64,000 nt of DNA from G965230065 sp965230065. Lineage in GTDB: Bacteria; Bacteroidota; Bacteroidia; Cytophagales; Cyclobacteriaceae. Below, piece by piece: positions 8,528 through 16,271 of the stretch (positions are counted from its first letter, which is position 1; each line of letters starts with the position of its first letter). Location of the stretch: assembly GCA_965230065.1 (NCBI GenBank), contig OZ245942.1, forward strand, positions 6,324,001-6,388,000, given 5' to 3'. The notes under the pieces are model-generated. The model had not been told where the DNA came from, did no database searches, and worked only from the letters and a program-made list of their open reading frames with translations. The position numbers were made by a program, and so were the translations under genes.

Positions 8528-9063
8528 CAAAAACCAAACTCTACATCGCCACCACCCTTGACGGGTTTATTGCCAGGGAAGATGGGAGTTTGGACTGGCT
8601 GGATGAACTTCCCAACCCCAACCAAATTGACTATGGATATGGAGAATTTTATGCTACCATTGACACCGTGGTGATGGGCCGGAAGACGTATGAAGAAGTG
8701 CTGGGTTTTGGCGTAGACTGGCCCTACGCCGACTGCAAAACGTATATCATCACCTCAAAATCAGATTACCAAACCAAAACTGAAAACTCAGAAGTAATCA
8801 GCCAACTTACATCGGAAACGATAGAAAGCATAAAAGCTGAAAGTAAAAAAGATATATGGGTAGTGGGCGGGGGAAAAGTAATCACAGCATTGCTCAATCA
8901 TGGACAAATTGATGAAATGATGCTTTGTCTTATTCCCACTATATTGGGGAAAGGCATACGGCTTTTTCCAGACAGTCCGGCAGAAACTAAGTTTGATTTA
9001 ATCAACGCAGAAACTTTTGAAACGGGCGCCGTCATCCTGACTTATAGAAAAAAAGTAAAATAG
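8524..9063 (+). CDS. Dihydrofolate reductase-like protein (RibD C-terminal family)
   Basis: A 179-residue reductase of the RibD_C/DHFR-like family. Seen are the N-terminal strand TKLYIATTLDGFIAREDGS, the MGRKTYE motif (NADPH-binding loop), VVGGGKVITALL in the nucleotide-binding turn, and a C-terminal PTILGKGIRLFPD element. These proteins use NAD(P)H; many have no assigned substrate and are not the essential FolA. The start ATG overlaps the stop of the upstream toxin remnant, so this gene may have been placed by the event that broke the toxin-antitoxin locus. Confidence 0.88.
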   Translation: MTKTKLYIATTLDGFIAREDGSLDWLDELPNPNQIDYGYGEFYATIDTVVMGRKTYEEVLGFGVDWPYADCKTYIITSKSDYQTKTENSEVISQLTSETIESIKAESKKDIWVVGGGKVITALLNHGQIDEMMLCLIPTILGKGIRLFPDSPAETKFDLINAETFETGAVILTYRKKVK

Positions 9064-9361
9064 AAAATCCTTTCTTGCGCTGGACTCCGTCCAGTGCGTA
9101 ACAAATGGAATGCAGGACTCCGTGCGTCTTGTGCGGATAAGGTTTATTTTTGCCATGCGATGGACAGCATCCTAAAAGTCCTGCGCCTGTAAGGGCGCCT
9201 ATAAAGTGAAATAGAATGCCCCCCTAAAAGTACAAAATAGCCAAACCCTAATTACCCTACCGAAAAGACGAACCAAAGACGAAGGAATAACGAAGGAGAG
9301 ACGAAGGATACATATACCTACCTGGGAGATAATTTATAGGAAAAGTACAAATATGCTGTAA
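9064..9361. repeat. Repeat-rich intergenic spacer
   Basis: The 298-bp spacer contains the palindrome gcgctggactccgtccagtgcg region (about 9077-9098), a second GGACTCCGTGCGTC-like copy at 9115-9130, a gcgcctgtaagggcgcc hairpin at about 9183-9199, and near-direct GACGAAGGA/GACGAACCA units at 9264-9310. No coding signal is seen. It resembles repeated intergenic material rather than a regulatory region. Confidence 0.5.
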
Positions 9362-10204
9362 TTATTTTCCTTTTGCCAAATAAACCCCGTCCGATTTCAG
9401 CAACACCAGCTTCTGTTTGTACAACGTACCCAGCGATTTCTTGAATAACTTTTTGCTAATGCCAAATTCCTTTCGGATGAGTTCGGGGTCACTTTTGTCT
9501 GTATAAGGTAAAAAGCCTTCGTTATCTTTCAGTTTTTCCAAAATCTTCTGGGCATTGGGTTCAATACTTTGGTGGCCCACTGCAAAGAGGCTCACGTCTA
9601 TCTTTCCATCCTCCCGAAGTGGTTTAATATACCCCTTGCATGCCTGCCCAATTTGTAAAGGCTCAGGGATTTCATTTTTATATACCAGCCCGGCATACGT
9701 TTGGTTAATGACAACAGAAAACCCCAATTCGTTTTCGGCATACACCAGCAGGTCTACCTCCTGCCCCATCTCGATATCTTCGTCAGCTTCATGTTGCAGG
9801 AAGCCTTTCAACTTGGTAGTGCCCACCAGCCGGTGCGATATTTTGTCAATGTATATGTACACCACATACTTGCGCCCTTGCTGCATGCGGGCTGCCTGGT
9901 TGCGGAAGGGAACAAAGAGTTCTTTACTGACTCCCCAATCACAAAAAGCACCAATTTTATTGACTTCGGTTACTTGCAGGGAGGCAAATTCCCCCAGGGT
10001 AAACAGGGGTTTTTCGGTCGTGGCCACTTGTCGGTCTTCGGAGTCCAGGTACACAAAAACCTCAATCTCATCATCTAACTTCATGTCATCAGTGATGTAT
10101 ACCCCGGGCAGGAGGATGCTATTGCCCTCATCATCTTCCAGATAAAACCCCTGTGGCAGTTCCCGTTTGATGGTTAATGTTTGATATTCACCAATTTTTA
10201 TCAT
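9362..10204 (-). CDS. CvfB-like S1 RNA-binding protein
   Basis: A 280-residue cytoplasmic protein of the CvfB/YitL family: tandem OB-fold (S1-like) domains followed by a C-terminal winged helix. Family hallmarks are the start IGEYQTLTIKRE, the central FCDWGVSKELFVPF motif in the S1 domain, and KEFGISKKLFKKSLGTLYK in the winged-helix end (about residues 240-265). CvfB binds RNA and affects virulence regulation in Staphylococcus; the role here is inferred only by family. Length is typical. It ends its own unit and lies 35 bp past the flippase start region. Confidence 0.9.
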   Translation of the reverse strand: MIKIGEYQTLTIKRELPQGFYLEDDEGNSILLPGVYITDDMKLDDEIEVFVYLDSEDRQVATTEKPLFTLGEFASLQVTEVNKIGAFCDWGVSKELFVPFRNQAARMQQGRKYVVYIYIDKISHRLVGTTKLKGFLQHEADEDIEMGQEVDLLVYAENELGFSVVINQTYAGLVYKNEIPEPLQIGQACKGYIKPLREDGKIDVSLFAVGHQSIEPNAQKILEKLKDNEGFLPYTDKSDPELIRKEFGISKKLFKKSLGTLYKQKLVLLKSDGVYLAKGK

Positions 10205-10239
10205 CTGTCGTTCTTCTCATAAAAATCATGTACATGTAT

Positions 10240-11724
10240 TTACCCAAATACTTTTTTTAACAGAGTTATCACCAGTCCGTTAAATTCTTCCGAAATCTTA
10301 AGCGCATAAGTTAACCCTAAAAATACAATGGTTATCAATGCAGACCTGAGCAGAATATCTATCCAAACGGAAAAGATTTCAGGTAATAGGGTTGAAAGGT
10401 AATAGGTAAGCAGTATAATACCAACCAGCATGAGGGTACGCCTGTCAAAAGGTTGCACATGGAATTTCTTCCATACGAATACGAAGTTGATGGCCTTGCC
10501 TAAAAATACCGACAGCAGGGTGGCCATGGCAGCCCCCGTAATGCCGTAAACCGGAATAAAAATAAGGTTGGTAATCACCAGCAATACAGATAATGAAACC
10601 ACCCCCACCAGGTTAAATTTGTAATATTTGGACTGCACAATGATTTCAGAACTGACCCCCGCCCCCATTTCTACCAGGCGGGCCAGGCCGATGAACAGTA
10701 CCACATACTTTCCGGCTTCATAAGTTTCGGCATTGGGAATGATGTTGAAAATGGCATCAATATTTCCCCAAATTCCCAGAAAAAGCAATCCGCCCACAAT
10801 GAGCTGGTTGATGGCCGATTTCCGGTACAATTCCCGCACTTTATCATGATTTTCATCAGCCAGCTCTTGGGAAAGAATGGGTGTGGTGATTTGTGAAATG
10901 GCGTACCGGGGCTTTTCAATGACTGTGCCCATGTAAAAAGCGATGGCATAAATCCCGGTTTCTTTCAGCCCCAGCAGATACGGAATCATCAGCGTATCTA
11001 TTTTGGATACGATCATGGAGCCTAACCCCGCGAGTACAATAAACAGACTGTATTGCACCATTTCTTTTAATAATGATCTTTTCAAAAACTCCTGCCGGAT
11101 GTTGAAAAACAGCACTTTTGACTGAAAAATATATTGCAGCAGCAGCAGGTCAATCAACCCATAAGTGATGACAATGCCGGTGACTACCTGGGGGAAGGAA
11201 ATCCACCCGGCAAAATAGAGCAAAACCACGCCTGCTAACAGGGCTTTCAATACGACTTCCCTATAAAAAGAAGTGGTTACGGTTTTCAGGTGTACCCGCA
11301 TGTAGGCTTCCAGAATGCCCTGGAAAATAAGGAAAAGCACCAGGGGAATGATATGGTAAAAGTATTGGTTCAGTTCCTGCGCGTTTTTGTCATAAATGGA
11401 CAACCAGAAATCACGGAACAGCAGAAAAATCAGACAAAAGAGGGAGAACCCCAACGTGCCATACGCCATCAGCAATGGCAAAAAACCCTGATGCCCTGCT
11501 GCCGGGTTTTTGAAAATGGGAAAGAATTTTTCGGTAATGCGGGGTGTGCCCAGCCTGGCCAGGGAGGCAAAAAGCATGGCTACATTTTGCACGGCCGTGA
11601 TGAGGCCAATTTCGTCAGCATCCAGAAACTTGGGAAACAGCCACAGTATGTTGAAAGCGCCGATGGCTACGCCTACATACGCAATGATGGAAGTGAGAAT
11701 TCCCTGCCGGATGATGATGCCCAT
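10240..11724 (-). CDS. Wzx-like oligosaccharide flippase (MATE/MVF superfamily)
   Basis: A 494-residue integral membrane protein with about 12-14 hydrophobic helices and sparse charges, as in polysaccharide biosynthesis export proteins that flip lipid-linked oligosaccharides across the inner membrane. The start is placed at ATG 11724 (MGIIIRQGILTSIIAYVGVA), directly before helix 1. The longer open frame to 11850 begins with TTG and only translates the palindrome at 11761-11802. No other polysaccharide genes are adjacent, so the substrate is unknown. Confidence 0.85.
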   Translation of the reverse strand: MGIIIRQGILTSIIAYVGVAIGAFNILWLFPKFLDADEIGLITAVQNVAMLFASLARLGTPRITEKFFPIFKNPAAGHQGFLPLLMAYGTLGFSLFCLIFLLFRDFWLSIYDKNAQELNQYFYHIIPLVLFLIFQGILEAYMRVHLKTVTTSFYREVVLKALLAGVVLLYFAGWISFPQVVTGIVITYGLIDLLLLQYIFQSKVLFFNIRQEFLKRSLLKEMVQYSLFIVLAGLGSMIVSKIDTLMIPYLLGLKETGIYAIAFYMGTVIEKPRYAISQITTPILSQELADENHDKVRELYRKSAINQLIVGGLLFLGIWGNIDAIFNIIPNAETYEAGKYVVLFIGLARLVEMGAGVSSEIIVQSKYYKFNLVGVVSLSVLLVITNLIFIPVYGITGAAMATLLSVFLGKAINFVFVWKKFHVQPFDRRTLMLVGIILLTYYLSTLLPEIFSVWIDILLRSALITIVFLGLTYALKISEEFNGLVITLLKKVFG

Positions 11725-11760
11725 ACTAGAATGGTGGTATTTTGAAATGCGGGCAAAGAT

Positions 11761-11802
11761 AGGAAAGACTTCGGAAGTTTTGGAAACTTCCGAAGTCTTC
11801 CT
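11761..11802. repeat. CTTCCG-family palindrome between flippase and DUF5074 gene
   Basis: Arms of 19-20 bp, aggaaagacttcggaagttt and aaacttccgaagtcttcct, form a nearly perfect hairpin with a three-base loop. The same GACTTCC-GAA core recurs at 28649-28687, and related cggaagac palindromes occur at 16216-16254 and 47717-47795. It lies just past the 3' end of the B12 operon and may end its transcript. Confidence 0.75.
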
Positions 11803-11856
11803 CCAATATGTCCGCCACTTACTTACAGAGCCACAAGAAGTGGCGGGCAAATAATT

Positions 11857-13056
11857 TTACCGAAAAGCAAACCCACTGGATCCACGACCTACACTGAAAT
11901 TATCCATTTCCGTTCCATCCGGGTTATACCGGATAACAGTGCCATTTCCCTGAAAGCCATTGGAATCGCCAATGTAAATGGTATTATTTTCAGGGTCAAT
12001 ACCTAATCCGTAAAAATTGGTACCTTCAATCAACGGTTCGGTAGATGCTGTGCCAGTGGTAATATCAAATACAAATACTGCGTCATTGGATGGATTGTAC
12101 CCAACGGAAGATAAATAATACAACTGGTCTGCCGTACCGTTCAATGCTATTTTTCCGTTGGGCGACTGATTATCCAAAGGAATAGTGCTTTCCACTGAAT
12201 TATCATTAGGGTTTATTCTCACTAAATTTCCTGCCGGACTGGCGAAAGTACCCGTACACATTACCCAAAGCTTACCATTTTTATCTAACTGAAAGCTTTT
12301 TGGGCCTAGCGCAACTGTAATAGTATCCGTTACATTATTGCTCTCGGCATCTATTACAAATACCTCATCGCTGCTGCCAATGGCTACGTATACCTGCTGA
12401 TCTACAGCCAATACCCCCGATGGAAATTCTTTAGTAGCAATATCTTTAATGACTTCGTTCGTGCTCAGGTCAATAATAGTTACCCTGGAGTCCAAATAGG
12501 AAAAATCTGGCTGGGCTGCCCCCCAATTGGAAACATAAGCCAATCCATCAACTATGGCAATATCGTTCGGATTTTCAATATCATCTTTGATAGTTTTTAA
12601 GGACTCAAAGCTGTCGGCATCCACCACTTCAATTTTATCATCGCTGTTGGTAACGATATAGCCTTTGTCGTCGAAGAAGCGCACATTTTGTATGATTGCG
12701 AAAAGCTGCCTGTCATTCTCAGCTTCAAAAATATTGTTGCTTACTTTGCTGCTGTCTTTATCATAAAAGCTTAGGGAACCGTCCGCGCTTCCAAAATTAC
12801 CTTCATTGACGATAATTACGCCCGATTCGTACTTTCCCCTGGCTTCAGGGGCCATGTCGTCGGGTTCGCAGGCGAATAGGGTACTCAATAATATGATAAT
12901 GCTTAAATAAAAGGAATATTTACTCACCTTCACGTCATTGCGAGTAAAGCGAAGCAATCTCTGCGATATAGAAAAAGATTGCTTCATCCCGATATGCATC
13001 GGGATTCGCAATGACGTGGTTGAAATAGAATTGGTTAGTTGTTTGTTTTCTTTCAT
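11857..13056 (-). CDS. DUF5074/YncE-like beta-propeller lipoprotein, B12 operon
   Basis: A 399-residue lipoprotein with lipobox LFAC (Cys63) followed by YVTN/DUF5074-type propeller blades (VIIVNEGNFGSADGSLSFYD, then repeated strand-loop units with VDADS, IDLSTN and VIDAES turns). Such proteins often neighbour BtuB-type receptors in Bacteroidota and are candidate surface partners in cobalamin capture; that role is inference from context. It is the last gene of the riboswitch operon, 16 bp after btuB. Odd feature: residues 13-42 are the translation of an 88-bp palindrome (12931-13018) lying between the ATG and the signal sequence. A GTG near codon 42 could be the functional start. Confidence 0.8.
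   Translation of the reverse strand: MKENKQLTNSISTTSLRIPMHIGMKQSFSISQRLLRFTRNDVKVSKYSFYLSIIILLSTLFACEPDDMAPEARGKYESGVIIVNEGNFGSADGSLSFYDKDSSKVSNNIFEAENDRQLFAIIQNVRFFDDKGYIVTNSDDKIEVVDADSFESLKTIKDDIENPNDIAIVDGLAYVSNWGAAQPDFSYLDSRVTIIDLSTNEVIKDIATKEFPSGVLAVDQQVYVAIGSSDEVFVIDAESNNVTDTITVALGPKSFQLDKNGKLWVMCTGTFASPAGNLVRINPNDNSVESTIPLDNQSPNGKIALNGTADQLYYLSSVGYNPSNDAVFVFDITTGTASTEPLIEGTNFYGLGIDPENNTIYIGDSNGFQGNGTVIRYNPDGTEMDNFSVGRGSSGFAFR
12931..13018. repeat. 88-bp nested palindrome inside the 5' end of the DUF5074 gene
   Basis: Perfect 13-bp outer arms cacgtcattgcga (12931-12943) and tcgcaatgacgtg (13006-13018), inner arms gaagcaatct and agattgcttc, and a third inverted pair cccgatatgcatcggg. 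The unit keeps the reading frame of the gene open in the minus orientation. It resembles a widespread Bacteroidota intergenic palindrome. Confidence 0.85.
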
Positions 13057-13072
13057 AAAGGTTGATATAAAT

Positions 13073-15169
13073 TTATGGTTGTGAATTGGTTGAAAAATGA
13101 TAGCGTATGCTAAAATTGTAAGAACGACCCGGCATGGCCCGGAGTGGTAAATTTTGGTAGGCTACGTCAAACAGGTTATCTACCTGAAAGGCCAGGGAAA
13201 CCAGTGATTTACTAATGTTGATTTTCCTTTCCAGCCCGGTGTTTACCAGCGTAAACCCTTCCAGAAAGTTTTCATTATCGGTGCTGGTGTACCGGTAGCC
13301 GGTGTAGTTGGTGTTCAAATGCCAGTTCCATTGTTTGTATTTGACCTGCACATAAACCGTAGCCCGGTGAAATGGAACATAAGGAAGTTGCTTGCCCACA
13401 GATCTGTCAAATTCGTTCAAGCCTTCTTTGTTGATGGAACGGGTGTAGGCATAATTTCCGCCCAGGGTTAGGTTAAGCTTTCCAAATTTTTGGGTTGCTT
13501 TACCATTAAATTCAAAGCCCTTGGCATTCACTTTTCGGATATTTTCCGGGCTCCAGATTCCACCGTTTCCCAAGGGCAGCCAGATAATCCAATCGTCTAC
13601 CCACATTTGGTAATAAGTAGCTTCCAGGTTTGCCGTGAGGTTTTCTGTATTGAACTGATATTCCGCTCCGCCTTCCACACTCAATCCGTCTTCCGGCAAA
13701 AGGTCTGGATTGCCACCCGGCGTCCAGTACCGATTGTTCAGCGTAGGCACTCGGTAACTTCGGGCTACCAAAGTTTTTAGGGAAAGCTCGTGATTATCAA
13801 GATTAAACAGGGCAATATCATTCCCCCACGAAGGGGCGAAAGGGGCTGAAAAACCTGTAACAAAAGCCTGACGGGCATTGAAAGTGGTGGTCCAGAAAGG
13901 ATAAGGCTGGTAGCGCAGGGAAGCATAAAAGTCGTTCCGGTTTTCGGTTAGCCGGGTTTCATAATTGTCAGATTCAGCCCGGATATAATTCCAGTTGGTA
14001 CCTACCCGTATGCTGATGTTTTCTGTAAAATCATATTCATAATTGAAAGCAGCAATGAAGCGGGTGGAAGCCGTGCGAAAGGTTTTGTTGTACAGTAAAT
14101 CATCATGTACAAAACCCGCATTCACATCAAAAATACCAAAATGGGTGGCTTCCGAAAAATTAGTAATTACCCGCAAATTTTCGTCTTCCTGCACATCGTT
14201 TTGGTCTGTATCTACCATCCTGGGCTGCACTTCCCTGTCATGATGATGGTACCAGGCACTGACCGAAAGTTGCCGCTGTGGGTTGAACTGATAATTCAAA
14301 TTTTGCAATACGCCCTGGTACAAAACCGCCGCGTTTTTCTGCTTTTCGGTAGGATTGCCAGGCTGGGTGAAGTTTTCATAAGGAAAATTATTTTCGGCAG
14401 CATAGCGATAAAGTTTTGTAGAACCTGAAAACTTGCCTGTTTTGTAAGAAGATTTAATACCGGAAAAAAACTGCCCAAAACTCCCAAAATCCTGCTGCAC
14501 ATCCAGGCTGAAAGGCGTGTTCACCTTTTTTGGGTTACCCATGTGAATACTCCCGCCAATGGCATCGGAGCCGTATAACGAGCTGGCTGAGCCGTATTGC
14601 AGTTCCACCTTATCAAAAACGAATAGCGGAATGGTAGAAAAGTCAGTTTCCCCCGTGGTGAGTGAATTTAAGTTGATGCCATTCCAAAGTACCGAGGTAT
14701 GCCCTGCACTCGTTCCCCGGAAAGAAACGGAAGATAACATGCCATTGCCGTACTGTTTAACATACACGGGTGATTGCTGCATGAGCAAACTGGCCAGGTT
14801 GGCATTGTTCATTTGCGCCAAAATGGCTGAGTCTATTTCCTGTATTTTACTGCCTGCCACATATTTTTCAGGAATGCTTCCCTGAATGGTTATTCCTTCT
14901 AGTGCTACCGTAGACAGGGCATCTTGCTGCGCCAGAAGTGGCAAATTGAATCCCGTGAGACAAAAAAGTGAGAGCAGGAAAATCCTTTTTATTTGTGAAA
15001 CAGGCGTCTCACCTGTAGTGATAGAACAGGCGAGACGCCTGTAGCACAGTTCCACAAACCTTATGAGTTTCTTGTATGCTGTGCGGACACCGCCCACGGG
15101 GAAGTTAATGTACGCCGAACTGAGACGCCGTACAACTGGAATTTCGGTGTGCTTTTTCAATTCAATCAT
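13073..15169 (-). CDS. btuB: TonB-dependent outer-membrane receptor, BtuB-like
   Basis: A 698-residue TonB-dependent transporter. After a hydrophobic segment (KRIFLLSLFCLTGFNLPLLA, residues 61-80) come the plug domain (about 90-205; VYVKQYGNGMLSSVSFRG, GHTSVLWNGINLNS, VELQYGSASSLYGSDAIGG) and the beta-barrel, ending in an aromatic strand (YNFSIRYHFS). It should import cobalamin across the outer membrane, as the operon is under a cobalamin riboswitch and contains BtuF, BtuC and BtuD. The start overlaps the btuD stop (ATGA), implying translational coupling. Residues 1-60 precede the signal core, and a 17-bp-arm palindrome encodes about residues 43-58; no ATG or TTG lies between it and the signal core. 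Confidence 0.9.
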   Translation of the reverse strand: MIELKKHTEIPVVRRLSSAYINFPVGGVRTAYKKLIRFVELCYRRLACSITTGETPVSQIKRIFLLSLFCLTGFNLPLLAQQDALSTVALEGITIQGSIPEKYVAGSKIQEIDSAILAQMNNANLASLLMQQSPVYVKQYGNGMLSSVSFRGTSAGHTSVLWNGINLNSLTTGETDFSTIPLFVFDKVELQYGSASSLYGSDAIGGSIHMGNPKKVNTPFSLDVQQDFGSFGQFFSGIKSSYKTGKFSGSTKLYRYAAENNFPYENFTQPGNPTEKQKNAAVLYQGVLQNLNYQFNPQRQLSVSAWYHHHDREVQPRMVDTDQNDVQEDENLRVITNFSEATHFGIFDVNAGFVHDDLLYNKTFRTASTRFIAAFNYEYDFTENISIRVGTNWNYIRAESDNYETRLTENRNDFYASLRYQPYPFWTTTFNARQAFVTGFSAPFAPSWGNDIALFNLDNHELSLKTLVARSYRVPTLNNRYWTPGGNPDLLPEDGLSVEGGAEYQFNTENLTANLEATYYQMWVDDWIIWLPLGNGGIWSPENIRKVNAKGFEFNGKATQKFGKLNLTLGGNYAYTRSINKEGLNEFDRSVGKQLPYVPFHRATVYVQVKYKQWNWHLNTNYTGYRYTSTDNENFLEGFTLVNTGLERKINISKSLVSLAFQVDNLFDVAYQNLPLRAMPGRSYNFSIRYHFSTNSQP
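15000..15042. repeat. ACAGGCGTCTC palindrome inside btuB 5' coding region
   Basis: Arms acaggcgtctcacctgt (15000-15016) and acaggcgagacgcctgt (15026-15042) form a 17-bp stem with one mismatch. It is read through in the btuB frame just before the signal sequence. A flanking segment rich in gtgcggacaccgcccac and gagacgccgtac (15043-15130) looks like part of the same repeated unit. Confidence 0.75.
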
Positions 15170-16197
15170 ACCTTCAACTTCCTTTCCGCTTTATTTTGCT
15201 GTGAATCAAAATTTTTCAACTGCTGCAACAGTTCAGCAATACTAAAGCACTTTTCTACCCTGTTTTCCTTTTGGATTTTCCAGGTTGCATCGTTATTTCC
15301 CTTTTCAATAATTACCGAAACTGAGCTTTCCCCAACCACATACCCTTCCCTTTCCAAAGCCCTTTTTGTCCAGAAAAAAGCTACCCCCACTCCTATCAGG
15401 TTAATTAACTTTGTGGGTGTTTTGTGTACTTTAAAAGTGCCGGTTTGGCGGTCAAAGGTGATATCATCTTTCTGAAAAGCCTGGATGAAAATGCCATCCA
15501 GCACCAAATCTTCCGGTACGCCATCGTGAATTTCATGCTCGTGCATGAGCCAGAGGCGGTCGGCTACCTGCAAAGCCATATCCAGTTCGTGGGTTGAAAA
15601 GAGGATGGTTTTTCCGGTTTCTGCTACCAGTTTTCTGAGCAGGCGTATGACGGTAATGCGGTTGGGCACATCCAGGTGGGAAGTGGGTTCGTCTAAAATC
15701 ATCAACTCAGTATCCTGCGCCAAAGCCCGGGCAATCAGTACTTTTTGCCGTTCGCCATCACTCAATGTGTGCACCGAGCGGTGGGCAAATGCTTGCAATC
15801 CGGTCATCTCCAAAGCCCATTTCACCATTTTCTCATCCTTTTCGACAGAATGCCCCAGCCAGTTGGTATACGGATGCCGGCCCAGTGTTACCAGCTGCTC
15901 CACCGAGAGGTTGCTCACTGCCACAGGCTCGGTAAGCACCACGCTCAATAGTTTTGCTTTTTCTTTGGGCTTTATGTTGTGTACATCCTGCCCGTTTATT
16001 ACAATCTCTCCCGAAACCGGGTTTTGTAACCCTGCGAGGGTTCTAATCAACGTAGATTTCCCTGCCCCGTTTGGCCCCAGCAAACCCACGAGTTCCCCGC
16101 CCCGCAGCGACAAGTTCAGCGACTGCGCCAGCAAGCCCTTCCCGGCATATCCAATGCCCAGGTTGTCTGTTGTTAGTATAACTTCAGTCTGACTCAT
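15166..16197 (-). CDS. btuD: Cobalamin ABC transporter ATPase BtuD-like
   Basis: A 343-residue ABC ATPase of the FecE/BtuD group: Walker A GPNGAGKST, signature LSDGERQKVLIARAL, Walker B LMILDEPTSHLD and switch histidine in FSTHELD. It powers BtuC-mediated uptake across the inner membrane. The start is ATG 16197 (MSQTEVILTTDNLGIGY); the longer frame to 16275 opens with TTG and only translates the palindrome between btuC and btuD. Compared with E. coli BtuD (about 249 residues) it has a C-terminal extension of about 90 residues with no motif I recognise. It overlaps btuB by 4 bp. Confidence 0.9.
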   Translation of the reverse strand: MSQTEVILTTDNLGIGYAGKGLLAQSLNLSLRGGELVGLLGPNGAGKSTLIRTLAGLQNPVSGEIVINGQDVHNIKPKEKAKLLSVVLTEPVAVSNLSVEQLVTLGRHPYTNWLGHSVEKDEKMVKWALEMTGLQAFAHRSVHTLSDGERQKVLIARALAQDTELMILDEPTSHLDVPNRITVIRLLRKLVAETGKTILFSTHELDMALQVADRLWLMHEHEIHDGVPEDLVLDGIFIQAFQKDDITFDRQTGTFKVHKTPTKLINLIGVGVAFFWTKRALEREGYVVGESSVSVIIEKGNNDATWKIQKENRVEKCFSIAELLQQLKNFDSQQNKAERKLKV

Positions 16198-16215
16198 AAT
16201 TGATTTTGGGTCGGA

Positions 16216-16254
16216 AGACCGAAGACGGAAGTAAAATTCTTCCGTCTTCGGTCT
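16216..16254. repeat. CTTCCG-family palindrome between btuC and btuD
   Basis: Perfect 16-bp arms agaccgaagacggaag (16216-16231) and cttccgtcttcggtct (16239-16254), followed by another cggacttccgtcttc copy to 16271. The same units recur at 47717-47795. It sits between two genes of one operon, so it does not serve as the operon end, though it could lower downstream expression or stabilise mRNA. Confidence 0.8.
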
Positions 16255-16271
16255 CCGGACTTCCGTCTTCT

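Noticed and set aside
9250..9310. GACGAAGGA repeats as a CRISPR-like array
   Set aside because: Units are too short, unevenly spaced and lack constant spacers; they are short tandem degenerate words.
13490..15050. Many plus-strand frames across the receptor gene
   Set aside because: They are shadows of the strongly supported minus-strand receptor and have no independent signals.
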